DNA of 64,000 nucleotides. Source: Nocardioidaceae bacterium UBA4001. GTDB lineage: Bacteria; Actinomycetota; Actinomycetes; Propionibacteriales; Nocardioidaceae. Under the pieces are notes generated by a model. The model was not told where the DNA came from and did not search any database. It was given only the letters and a program-made list of their open reading frames with translations. This document shows, piece after piece, positions 7,326-14,532 of this stretch. The first letter of the stretch is position 1. The number at the start of each line of letters is the position of its first letter. The translations under genes and the position numbers were made by a program. The stretch covers positions 1 through 64,000 of the forward strand of contig DGBP01000030.1 of assembly GCA_002384855.1 (NCBI GenBank), written 5' to 3'.

Positions 7326-7790
7326 TCAGCCCGGTGGCGCCGTCGTCAGCAGGCTGTTCGGCTGGAAGATCGGCCGCCGGTCGAGGTCCTCCTTGTTGGC
7401 ACGGACGAACTCGAAGCTCGCGGTGGTCACCAGGACCCAGTCCGCCGGAGCGGTGTCCTGCCCGAGCACCGGCTCGTCCACGTCGGCGTACGCCGCCAGC
7501 AGGGCCTGGGCGCACTCGAGGTGGGAGGCCGGGAAGTGGAAGGCCATCCGGTCCAGCTCGCGCTGCGACCCGAAGAACGCGAGCGGTCGGCCGAGGCTCG
7601 ACCCGCACACGCCGCAGATCCGGCTCAACGCGCACTGGGTGACCCGCCGCTTGTCGAGGTGGCGGGCGGACAGGCCGGCGCCCTCCGGCCGGTCGGCGTA
7701 ACCCACGTCCGGACCGGCCGCGAAGGGAACCGGCACGGACAGCTCGGGGTCGGAGGGGAGGTCGGCGAAGACACGAGGTGCGGCATCCAT
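7326..7790 (-). CDS. Putative zinc-ribbon protein, third gene of the desaturase operon
   Basis: A 154-residue protein with no assigned function. Cys59-x2-Cys62 (ICGVCGSS) and His90-x2-Cys93 (SHLECAQAL) form a likely CxxC/HxxC zinc site; Cys53 is nearby. Similar small CxxC...HxxC proteins occur widely in actinobacteria without known role. Its ATG overlaps the desaturase stop codon by one base (ATGA), so it is translationally coupled. A role tied to the desaturase, such as maturation or regulation, is inferred from that coupling alone. Confidence 0.7.
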   Translation of the reverse strand: MDAAPRVFADLPSDPELSVPVPFAAGPDVGYADRPEGAGLSARHLDKRRVTQCALSRICGVCGSSLGRPLAFFGSQRELDRMAFHFPASHLECAQALLAAYADVDEPVLGQDTAPADWVLVTTASFEFVRANKEDLDRRPIFQPNSLLTTAPPG

Positions 7791-9010
7791 CAGTCGTGGC
7801 TCCGCTCCCGCGGGCTGCGTGACCATCCGCCGAGCTCCGGGCGGCGCGACGGGCGTTCCGCGTCGGACTTCCGGTGGCGGTCTGCCGGTGGGGTCGGTGG
7901 CTCGGGCTGGTCGCTGCTGGTCCAGCTGTTCGGGACCGACAGCTTCATGATCGTGCGCAGCGCCTGGCCGTACTGGCGGTGCAGCGGGCCGGTCGTGTAG
8001 GGAATGTCGTACTTGTCGCACAGGGCCCGGACCTTGACCGCGATCTCCGGGTACCGGTTGCTCGGCAGGTCCGGGAACAGGTGGTGCTCGATCTGGTAGC
8101 CGAGGCTGCCGCTGAGGATGTGCAGCGTGCGGCCACCTTCGAAGTTGGCGGAGCCGAGCATCTGCCGCAGGTACCACTCGGAGCGGGTCTCGTCCTCGAG
8201 CTCCTCCTCGGTGAAGTGGAGGGCACCGTCGGGGAAGTGTCCGCAGAAGATGATCATGTAGGACCACAGGTTGCGGGCCAGGTTGGCCGTGGCGTTGGCC
8301 TTCATCGTGGACTTCCACTGCTTCCCCGACAGCGCGGGGTAGACGACGTAGTCCTTGAGGATCTGGTTGCGGCCCTTCCGCAAGATCTGGCGCAGCTGGC
8401 GCTTCATCTCCGTCGGGTCCTTCTCGCCCTTCCGGATCCGCTCGATGTCGAGGTCGTGGAGGGCGACGCCCCACTGGAAGAGGCTGGCGAGCAGGGCGTT
8501 GTAGACCGGCTGACCGAGGTTGACGGGGTGCCACTTCTGCTCGCGCGCCATCCGGAGCACGCCGTACCCGATGTCGTTGTCGTGACCGAGCACGTTGGTG
8601 AACTGGTGGTGGATGTAGTTGTGGGAGTGCTTCCACTGCTCGGCCGGCTGGGCGGTGTCCCACTCCCAGTTGCTCGAGTGGATCTCCGGGTCGTTCATCC
8701 AGTCCCACTGGCCGTGCATGACGTTGTGGCCGATCTCCATGTTCTCGAGGATCTTGGCCAGGCCGAGCATGGCGGTGCCGGCCACCAGGGCGGGCCTTCG
8801 TGCCTGCTTCGAGTGGGCGCCGGCGATCATGGCGATCCGGCCGGCGGCGGCGAGGCCGCGCTGGACCTTGATCATCCGGTTGATGTACGCCGCGTCCTCG
8901 GCGTTGCGGGACTCCTCGATCTCCGCGCGGATGGCGTCGAGCTCGCGTCCGAGCTGGTCGACCTCCTCCTCGCCGAGGTGGGCGTACTCCTTGACGTCAG
9001 AGATAGCCAT
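7790..9010 (-). CDS. Membrane acyl-CoA/fatty-acid desaturase (DesA3-like)
   Basis: A 406-residue integral-membrane diiron desaturase. The histidine boxes are visible as HNVMHGQW, HNYIHHQF and IEHHLFPDL, giving the HxxxH, HxxHH and H/QxxHH pattern that holds the two irons. Hydrophobic segments lie around residues 50-80 and 200-230. Family members insert a double bond into acyl chains using O2 and electrons from a reductase, which is the gene just upstream (14 bases between them). The arrangement reductase-desaturase matches Rv3230c-DesA3 of mycobacteria. The C-terminal 35 residues are polar and rich in Pro, Arg and Ser. Confidence 0.93.
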   Translation of the reverse strand: MAISDVKEYAHLGEEEVDQLGRELDAIRAEIEESRNAEDAAYINRMIKVQRGLAAAGRIAMIAGAHSKQARRPALVAGTAMLGLAKILENMEIGHNVMHGQWDWMNDPEIHSSNWEWDTAQPAEQWKHSHNYIHHQFTNVLGHDNDIGYGVLRMAREQKWHPVNLGQPVYNALLASLFQWGVALHDLDIERIRKGEKDPTEMKRQLRQILRKGRNQILKDYVVYPALSGKQWKSTMKANATANLARNLWSYMIIFCGHFPDGALHFTEEELEDETRSEWYLRQMLGSANFEGGRTLHILSGSLGYQIEHHLFPDLPSNRYPEIAVKVRALCDKYDIPYTTGPLHRQYGQALRTIMKLSVPNSWTSSDQPEPPTPPADRHRKSDAERPSRRPELGGWSRSPRERSHD

Positions 9011-9024
9011 GGCTGTCTCCCCTC

Positions 9025-10104
9025 CTAGATGTCTAGCGTGCAGTCACCGACGGCAGCGGTGACGCAGGTCTGGACGGGTTCGTTCGGCTGGCCGAACTCG
9101 TCGCCGTTGCGGAGGTCACGGATCGTGCCCGAGACCAGGGTGACGGTGCAGGTGTGGCAGATGCCCATGCGGCAGCCGTAAGGCATGCCGACCCGGGCCC
9201 TCTCGCCGGCCTCGAGGATCGTGGTCGCACCGTCGACCTCGATCTCCTTGCCGGAGTTTCGGAAGGTGAGCTTGCCGCCCTCCCCGCCGTCGCCACCGAG
9301 GTCGAGGGTGAACCGCTCGAGGTGGAGCTGGTCCTCCAGCCCGAGCTCGTCGTAGTGCCCGGCGATGGCGTCGAGCATGGGCGCGGGTCCGCAGGCCCAG
9401 GTCTCGCGGTCCTTCCAGTCCGGGCAGATCTCGCCGAGGTCGGCGAGGTCCAGGATTCCCTCGACGTCGGTGTGCAGCTGGTGGAGCCTCAGACCCTCGT
9501 GCTTCTCCTCGAGGCGGAGCAGCTCGTCTCGGAAGATCATCCGGTCGACCGTGGGCGAGGAGTAGTGCATGACGACGTCGGGCATGGTGCCGCGCCGGTC
9601 AAGCGTGCGCAGCATGGACATGACGGGGGTGACCCCGCTGCCGCCGACGAGGAAGAGCATCCGCTCGGGCGGGGGGTCGGGCAGCGTGAAGTCCCCCTCG
9701 GGGGCCGCGAGACGGACGATCGTGCCCGGCTCCAGCCCGTTGACGAGGTGCGAGGACAGCAGGCCCTCGGGCATCGCCCGGACCGTGATCGCGATGGTGC
9801 GACCCTTCTGCCTGGTCGGCGAGCTCACGGAGTAGGAGCGCCACTGGAACTTTCCGTCGACCTGGATGCCGATGCCGATGTACTGGCCTGGCCGGTGATC
9901 CCAGTGCCAGCCCCACCCCGGCCGGATCACCAGGGTGGCGGCGTCCTCGGTCTCCTTGACGACCTTCTCGACCCAGCCGCGCAGCTCGCGCGAGGTCCAC
10001 AGCGGGTTGACCAGCCGGAGGTAGTCGTCGGGATGGAGCGGAGTTGTCAGCTTGGAGCCGGCCCTGCGGACGCGGTCCCACGAGATGGTGCTGCTTGCGG
10101 CCAT
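9025..10104 (-). CDS. Ferredoxin reductase with C-terminal 2Fe-2S domain, desaturase electron donor
   Basis: A 359-residue fusion: FAD-binding domain (RSYSVSSP near residue 94), NAD(P)H-binding domain (FLVGGSGVTPVMSMLR), then a plant-type 2Fe-2S ferredoxin domain with PYGCRMGICHTCTV and a final Cys in VQTCVTA, giving the C-x4-C-x2-C...C ligands. It would carry electrons from NADPH to the desaturase encoded immediately downstream. ATG 10104 is chosen; the longer frame begins with 20 unlikely residues. Upstream lies a long non-coding stretch with an inverted repeat that may control the operon. Confidence 0.93.
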   Translation of the reverse strand: MAASSTISWDRVRRAGSKLTTPLHPDDYLRLVNPLWTSRELRGWVEKVVKETEDAATLVIRPGWGWHWDHRPGQYIGIGIQVDGKFQWRSYSVSSPTRQKGRTIAITVRAMPEGLLSSHLVNGLEPGTIVRLAAPEGDFTLPDPPPERMLFLVGGSGVTPVMSMLRTLDRRGTMPDVVMHYSSPTVDRMIFRDELLRLEEKHEGLRLHQLHTDVEGILDLADLGEICPDWKDRETWACGPAPMLDAIAGHYDELGLEDQLHLERFTLDLGGDGGEGGKLTFRNSGKEIEVDGATTILEAGERARVGMPYGCRMGICHTCTVTLVSGTIRDLRNGDEFGQPNEPVQTCVTAAVGDCTLDI

Positions 10105-10485
10105 GGGACTCCCCCTGTCGGTGTGGCACGAAAAGACTCGAGCACTCGCCCGCTGAGCTTGCATCGACGCCCGGTCCGGCGTGAGGTACTCACTGACGCT
10201 GCCCTCATCCGGAGACAGCGGCCAAGCTCCATGCCCTCGAGCGCAGCGCCTCGGGGCTTGTTGCCCTCACAGCAGTGATCAACGCCAGGGGCACGGGAAG
10301 GTTACGAATCAGCCGATGAGCCGGCCCCCCTCCCGTGGCGTTCAGTCCGTGCCTAGGGTGGGCGGACGGAGCACGAAGCTGGTCGCGTGGTGAACGTGCC
10401 CTCCATCGCAGCTGATTCTCCGGCACCTCGGCCCGTCTTTCCCAGGTCGGCTGGCGGGCCCGATCACCAAGCGAGGAGCGCGCGG
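10105..10485. other. 381-base intergenic region between the desaturase operon and the DHFR-like gene
   Basis: No convincing gene is seen on either strand. It should carry the leftward promoter of the reductase-desaturase operon and the rightward promoter of the 10486 gene. The only clear structure is a 13-base palindrome at 10181-10193; a GAGGAG ribosome-binding site precedes ATG 10486. Confidence 0.6.
10181..10193. promoter_or_regulatory. Inverted repeat GTGAG-GTA-CTCAC, candidate operator
   Basis: A perfect 5-3-5 palindrome 77 bases upstream of the reductase start. TetR-type regulators of unsaturated fatty-acid genes bind palindromes of similar form, but the regulator is not in this window. 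Short length makes chance occurrence possible. Confidence 0.35.
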
Positions 10486-11118
10486 ATGTCACTGACCCGG
10501 ATCCACAACTTGTCCATCTCCCTCGACGGCTTCGCGACCGGTGAGCCACAGTCCGCCGAAGCACCGTTCGGCCATGCGGGCGAGCGCCTGCACGAATGGA
10601 TGTTCGGCACCCGGTTCTGGGATGCCGGCGGGACCGCCGGAGTCGACCACGCCTTCGCCGAGCGCCACAGCCACGGCATCGGCGCCGAGATCATGGGCGC
10701 CAACAAGTTCGGCCCGCCCGGCTGGCAGGACGACCCTGGCTGGAAGGGCTGGTGGGGACCGAACCCGCCGTTCCACACACCGACCTTTGTGCTCACGCAC
10801 CGCCCGCGCCCGTCGATCGCGATGGAGGGCGGAACCACGTTCCTCTTCCTTGATGCAGGCCCGGCCGAGGCGTTGGAGCAAGCCCGAGGGACAGCCGGTG
10901 GTCAGGACGTCCGGATCGGCGGCGGCCCCACCGTCGTACGCGGCTTCCTCGCCGCGGGGCTCGTCGACCACATGCATCTGGTCCAGGTCCCGATCGTGCT
11001 CGGCCGTGGTGTCCGCATCTGGGACGGCCTGGAGGCCCTCGAGGATGCCTACGACGTCGAGGCGGTCTCGTCCCCCAGTGGCGTCACCCACCTCACATTC
11101 ACGCGCAAACGCGACTAG
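10486..11118 (+). CDS. Dihydrofolate reductase-like (RibD C-terminal domain) protein, copy 2
   Basis: A 210-residue paralogue of the gene at 1085-1720, differing at about 30 positions by eye and colinear throughout, including SLTRIHNLSISLDGFATGE, GANKFGPPGW and VQVPIVLGRGVRIWDGL. ATG 10486 follows a GAGGAG ribosome-binding site and matches the start of copy 1; an in-frame GTG at 10387 is not needed. The 3' neighbour is convergent. Same-direction copies 9.4 kb apart are potential substrates for recombination. NADPH-dependent reductase activity is expected from the fold; substrate unknown. Confidence 0.85.
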   Translation: MSLTRIHNLSISLDGFATGEPQSAEAPFGHAGERLHEWMFGTRFWDAGGTAGVDHAFAERHSHGIGAEIMGANKFGPPGWQDDPGWKGWWGPNPPFHTPTFVLTHRPRPSIAMEGGTTFLFLDAGPAEALEQARGTAGGQDVRIGGGPTVVRGFLAAGLVDHMHLVQVPIVLGRGVRIWDGLEALEDAYDVEAVSSPSGVTHLTFTRKRD

Positions 11119-11131
11119 TGGAGGTGTCTCT

Positions 11132-11163
11132 CGGGCGCCGCCGGCGGCGAGCCGAAGCGCCCG
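11132..11163. terminator. Possible bidirectional terminator
   Basis: CGGGCGC (11132-11138) pairs with GCGCCCG (11157-11163) between two convergent genes. The loop is long and itself GC-rich, and there is no T-run, so this is only a candidate. Confidence 0.3.
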
Positions 11164-11170
11164 GGCTAGG

Positions 11171-12610
11171 TCACAGCCAGTTGGCCGGGTTCACGGTCGA
11201 GCCGTTCTCCAGCACCATGAAGTGCAGGTGGCACCCCGTCGAGTAGCCGGTCGAGCCGACGTACCCGATGACCTCACCGCGCTCGACCCGCTGGCCGGCG
11301 TAGGTGGAGAAGCTGCTCAGGTGGTTGTACGTCGTGGCCAGCCCGGTGCCGCGGCGGTAGCCGTGGTCGATGATGACCCGGTTGCCGTAGGCGCTGTTGT
11401 AGTAGGCGTCCACGACCGTCCCGCTCGAGGCGGCCCGGATCGGGGTGCCGCACGCCGCACCCCAGTCGGTGCCGTCGTGGAGGGTCCACCGCTTGTACAC
11501 CGGGTGGAGTCGCATACCGTACGACGAGGTGAGGTAGCCGCTGACGGGCTGCAGGAGCCGGAACACGGCGGACGGAGCCGGCGCCGCAGCTGCGGGTGCC
11601 GGGGCCTGCGGCGCGGGCTCCGGGGCAGGGTTCTCCCGGGGTGCCTTCCGACTCGGCTTGGCGGCCGCCGCCTCGCGGGCCTCCCGGCGGGCTTGGGCGC
11701 GCGCTGCCCGCTTCGCCTCGAGCGCGGCCTGCCTGGCCGCCTCGGCCGCCTCGGCCGCCTCGGCCGCTGCCTTCGCCTCGGCGGCACGCTGACGCAGGAT
11801 CGACGAGATCCGGTCACGCTCGCTCTCGAGCTCGGTCAGCTGCTGGGCGTCCTCCGCCTTCGCGACCTCCGCCGCCTCGCGGGCCGCTGCTCGCTCGGCG
11901 ACGAGCTGCTCGATGCGCGACGCCTCCTCCTGGGCCCTCACCTCGAGGAGCTCCTTCTCACGAAGGTTCTCAGCGGCCTCGGCGCGGCGGAGGGCCACCT
12001 CAGCCTTGGCCTCCGCGAGCCGCTCCTCCTTGACCTCGAGGATCACCCGCGAGGCCTCCAGCTTGTCGAGGGTGACCGACTCCTTGTCCAGCACGTTGCG
12101 CACGCTGTTGAGCTGGCCACCGAGCTGGACCGGGTCCTGGGAGTTGAACACCGTGGAGAGCGCCAGCAGACCGGGGTCGCCGGACTGGTAGCTGCTCACC
12201 GCGACCTGGGCGAGCCGGTCCTCCTGGTCGGCGACGCCGGCACGTCCGTCCTCGACCGCCCGGCGTGCCTGGCGCAGCTCCGCGACCGCCGTGGTCAGCT
12301 CGGCCTGCATCTGCGCGTCGAAGGCCCGGGCCGCGGCGGCCTCGCCACGGGTGGCGGCGAGCACGTCGCGCGCCGACCGGAGTCCCGCCTCCGCCTGTGC
12401 CTGACGCTGCACCGCGGCGGCGAGCCGGCCGGTCGAGTGGTCGAGCTCGCCGGCCCGCCGGTCGATCTGCTCGGTGACCTGCCGCCGACGGTCCTCCAGG
12501 TCCTGGGCCGCGGCCGGAGCCACGGTCGCCAGGGAGGCGAGGACGCCGCCGACGAGGAGGCCGGCGACGGTACGACGGAGAGTCGACCCTGTCGACACGG
12601 AGTGGGTCAC
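11171..12610 (-). CDS. Secreted M23 peptidoglycan metallopeptidase with coiled-coil N-domain
   Basis: A 479-residue exported cell-wall hydrolase. Residues 1-35 form a signal peptide (TLRRTVAGLLVGGVLASLA, cleavage after AAA). Residues 36 to about 270 are a long coiled coil rich in Ala, Glu and Arg, as in EnvC/NlpD-like and actinobacterial RipA-like proteins. An Ala/Pro/Arg linker follows (about 270-345). The C-terminal M23 (LytM) domain has RLHPVYKRWTLHDGTDWG and CHLHFMVLENG, giving the H-x3-D and HxH zinc ligands. M23 enzymes cleave peptide cross-links in peptidoglycan. Long leader with repeats and a hairpin lies upstream. Confidence 0.93.
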   Translation of the reverse strand: MTHSVSTGSTLRRTVAGLLVGGVLASLATVAPAAAQDLEDRRRQVTEQIDRRAGELDHSTGRLAAAVQRQAQAEAGLRSARDVLAATRGEAAAARAFDAQMQAELTTAVAELRQARRAVEDGRAGVADQEDRLAQVAVSSYQSGDPGLLALSTVFNSQDPVQLGGQLNSVRNVLDKESVTLDKLEASRVILEVKEERLAEAKAEVALRRAEAAENLREKELLEVRAQEEASRIEQLVAERAAAREAAEVAKAEDAQQLTELESERDRISSILRQRAAEAKAAAEAAEAAEAARQAALEAKRAARAQARREAREAAAAKPSRKAPRENPAPEPAPQAPAPAAAAPAPSAVFRLLQPVSGYLTSSYGMRLHPVYKRWTLHDGTDWGAACGTPIRAASSGTVVDAYYNSAYGNRVIIDHGYRRGTGLATTYNHLSSFSTYAGQRVERGEVIGYVGSTGYSTGCHLHFMVLENGSTVNPANWL

Positions 12611-12813
12611 GAGCTGGTCCTAGCGTCAGGGCGCCTGTCCTGACCGGGGTGCAGCGCCGGTGCGGACGGGAACCTTCGTCACAGCAGAACCAACTGTCAC
12701 AGGCGCAACAACGGTTACGGAAGGGGTCGCAAAGAAGTACAAATGTGTAATTTGCTGCGACCCCGCCTGCCGGGTGACAAAGGCCACCTCCCCCCGGCTG
12801 AAGCGTGGCGCAC
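12611..12813 (-). promoter_or_regulatory. Structured leader/promoter region of the M23 gene
   Basis: 203 bases without a gene. GGGGTCGCA (12723-12731) pairs with TGCGACCCC (12756-12764) around an AT-rich 24-base loop, the only AT-rich patch nearby. GTCACAG occurs twice, at 12678-12684 and 12696-12702, 18 bases apart, a spacing that could place two protein sites on one helix face. The hallmarks of the actinobacterial c-di-AMP riboswitch were looked for and not seen. The hairpin could instead terminate the chorismate mutase transcript. Confidence 0.4.
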
Positions 12814-13113
12814 TCAGTGACCGGCGCGCTTGATCGACTCGTGGTTGCGGATGACCTCGTCGATGATCAGCGCCAGGAACTTCTCGGCGAACTGCGGATC
12901 CAGACCGGACTCGTCGGCGAGCGCGCGCAGACGCTTGATCTGGTAGGACTCCCGAGTCGGGTCAGCGGGGGGCATCCCCGACCTCGCCTTGAGCATCCCG
13001 ACCTCCTGGGTGCACCTGAACCTCTCGGCCAACAGGTGCACCAGCGCGGCATCGAGATTGTCGATGCTCGACCGCAGCCGGTGCAGCTCCTCGGCGGCGC
13101 GCTCGTCAGTCAT
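12814..13113 (-). CDS. Chorismate mutase, AroQ class
   Basis: A 99-residue all-helical chorismate mutase: helix one LHRLRSSIDNLDAALVHLLAERF with the catalytic Arg in LRSSID, then VGMLKARSGMP with the Lys, RESYQIKRLRALADE, and a final helix FAEKFLALIIDEVIRNHESI. This single-domain AroQ enzyme converts chorismate to prephenate for Phe and Tyr synthesis; actinobacterial forms often act with DAHP synthase as a complex. No signal peptide, so cytosolic. No aromatic-pathway gene is adjacent. Confidence 0.93.
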   Translation of the reverse strand: MTDERAAEELHRLRSSIDNLDAALVHLLAERFRCTQEVGMLKARSGMPPADPTRESYQIKRLRALADESGLDPQFAEKFLALIIDEVIRNHESIKRAGH

Positions 13114-13173
13114 TCCTCAATCCAAGCACGCGAGACTCTGGTGGAGGGGGTGGTCCCGAAAGCCGGGCACGGG

Positions 13174-14415
13174 TCAGCCCGACCGCCTGCGCAGCGCCGC
13201 CACCACCGGGGCACTGGAACCCGGCAGGAGCCCGGTCCCCTCCGGCAGCACCACGGAGACACGGGCCGAGTCCGCGAACCGGTAGGGCTGGCGCAGCAGC
13301 AGCGGCCCAAGGATCCGGCGCAGCCTCGACATCTCCGCGCGCACGGTCACGACCCTGGTGGCGTCCGCGAAGAGATCCTGGGCCAGCTCGGCGGCCGACC
13401 TGCCGGCGGGATGGACCGCCAGCGACAGCAGGATCTCGGTGTGGCGCGGCGTGGGCTCGTGCGTCCACGGGGTCGAGCCCCCCGCCACGCCGAGCGTCGG
13501 CGGCTGCCCGGCGAGGTCGAGCGTGAGGGTCACCACCGGCGCCCGGGACGGAGCGCGCGGCTCCTCAAGCCGGAGCAACCAGCCGCCGGGGAGCGGCTCG
13601 GCGCGCGCCTGCCCCAGGCTGGGCAGCCACACCTCACCCACCGCCATGTCCTCGGGCAGCGACACCTGCGCAGGCGCCGTCACCCCGGCCGATGCCGCCA
13701 GGTGGCCGTGGCGGTCCACCACCATCGCCCTGCCTCCCACGCGGGCGACGACCGGCGCTGCGATTGCACGCAACGCCGCCAGCGCGGCCTGGTGCTTCTG
13801 GCGCACCTCCAGCTCGGCCACCCGCGCGGCGAGGCGCACCATGCCCAGCGCGCCGGCGTCCATCGCCCGGCTGGGACCACTGAGGTCGACCACCCCGAGC
13901 GTCCTCCCGGTCCACGGGTCGTGCACCGGGGCCGCGGCGCACCCCCACCTGGTGTGCGACTCGACGTAGTGCTCGGGGCCCTGGATCCGGACCGGCTCCC
14001 CCACGACGAGCGAGGTGCCGATGGCGTTCGTCCCGACGTTGCCCTCGGTCCAGGCCGATCCGCCCACGAACCCGAGGGAGTCCGCCAGCCGCCGTACTCC
14101 CGGTAACCCCTCCCGCCAGAGGACGCGGCCGTCGCGGTCGGTGACCACCATCAGCAACCCGTCGTCCACCACCGGCCGCAGCGCCTCGCGCAGGTAGGGC
14201 ATGAGCGGCCCGAGCCTGCTGGCCGCACGGCGGCGCTCCAGGTCCGCGACGGTGAGCGGCGGCACCTCGGGGTCCGGCCCGGGGTCGAGGCCCAGGCGCA
14301 GCAGCCGCTCCCACGAGGCGCGGATCACCGGGCGCGCACCGCTCCCACCACGGGTCCCGCCGGTGGCCAGCACGGACTCCCGAAGGCGGTGAGCCGCCGA
14401 CCGGTCGTCGCTCAT
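13174..14415 (-). CDS. GAF-domain transcriptional regulator
   Basis: A 413-residue regulator. Residues about 60-200 form a GAF-like sensor of the type found in AcoR/MimR-class activators (GSAWTEGNVGTNAIGTSLVVGEP, HYVESHTRWGCAAAPVHDP), but there is no AAA+ sigma-54 domain. The C-terminal 80 residues (HTEILLSLAVHPAGRSAAELAQDLF, VTVRAEMSRLRRILG) look like a winged helix-turn-helix. It is transcribed divergently from a SnoaL-FMO oxygenase 117 bases away, and probably controls that gene in response to a small organic ligand; that link is inferred from position and from other GAF regulators beside oxygenases. Confidence 0.8.
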   Translation of the reverse strand: MSDDRSAAHRLRESVLATGGTRGGSGARPVIRASWERLLRLGLDPGPDPEVPPLTVADLERRRAASRLGPLMPYLREALRPVVDDGLLMVVTDRDGRVLWREGLPGVRRLADSLGFVGGSAWTEGNVGTNAIGTSLVVGEPVRIQGPEHYVESHTRWGCAAAPVHDPWTGRTLGVVDLSGPSRAMDAGALGMVRLAARVAELEVRQKHQAALAALRAIAAPVVARVGGRAMVVDRHGHLAASAGVTAPAQVSLPEDMAVGEVWLPSLGQARAEPLPGGWLLRLEEPRAPSRAPVVTLTLDLAGQPPTLGVAGGSTPWTHEPTPRHTEILLSLAVHPAGRSAAELAQDLFADATRVVTVRAEMSRLRRILGPLLLRQPYRFADSARVSVVLPEGTGLLPGSSAPVVAALRRRSG

Positions 14416-14532
14416 GCGGTCTCCTCCGGGCCGTGCCTTCGAGGTCGCTGACGATGCAACCCCCTGCAACCCTTCCCTCGTCGCGCCGGGGACGGTGTGC
14501 TGCTCGTCACAGCGTAAGGGAAGGGAGCGAGC

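Noticed and set aside
11700..11800. Short CGGCCGCCT repeats as CRISPR-like or satellite repeats
   Set aside because: They are in-frame Ala/Glu codon runs in the coiled coil of the M23 protein; there are no spacers.
12611..12813. c-di-AMP (ydaO-type) riboswitch before the M23 gene
   Set aside because: The conserved paired GGTAGGGG/GAATC and CTAACC elements of that riboswitch are absent.
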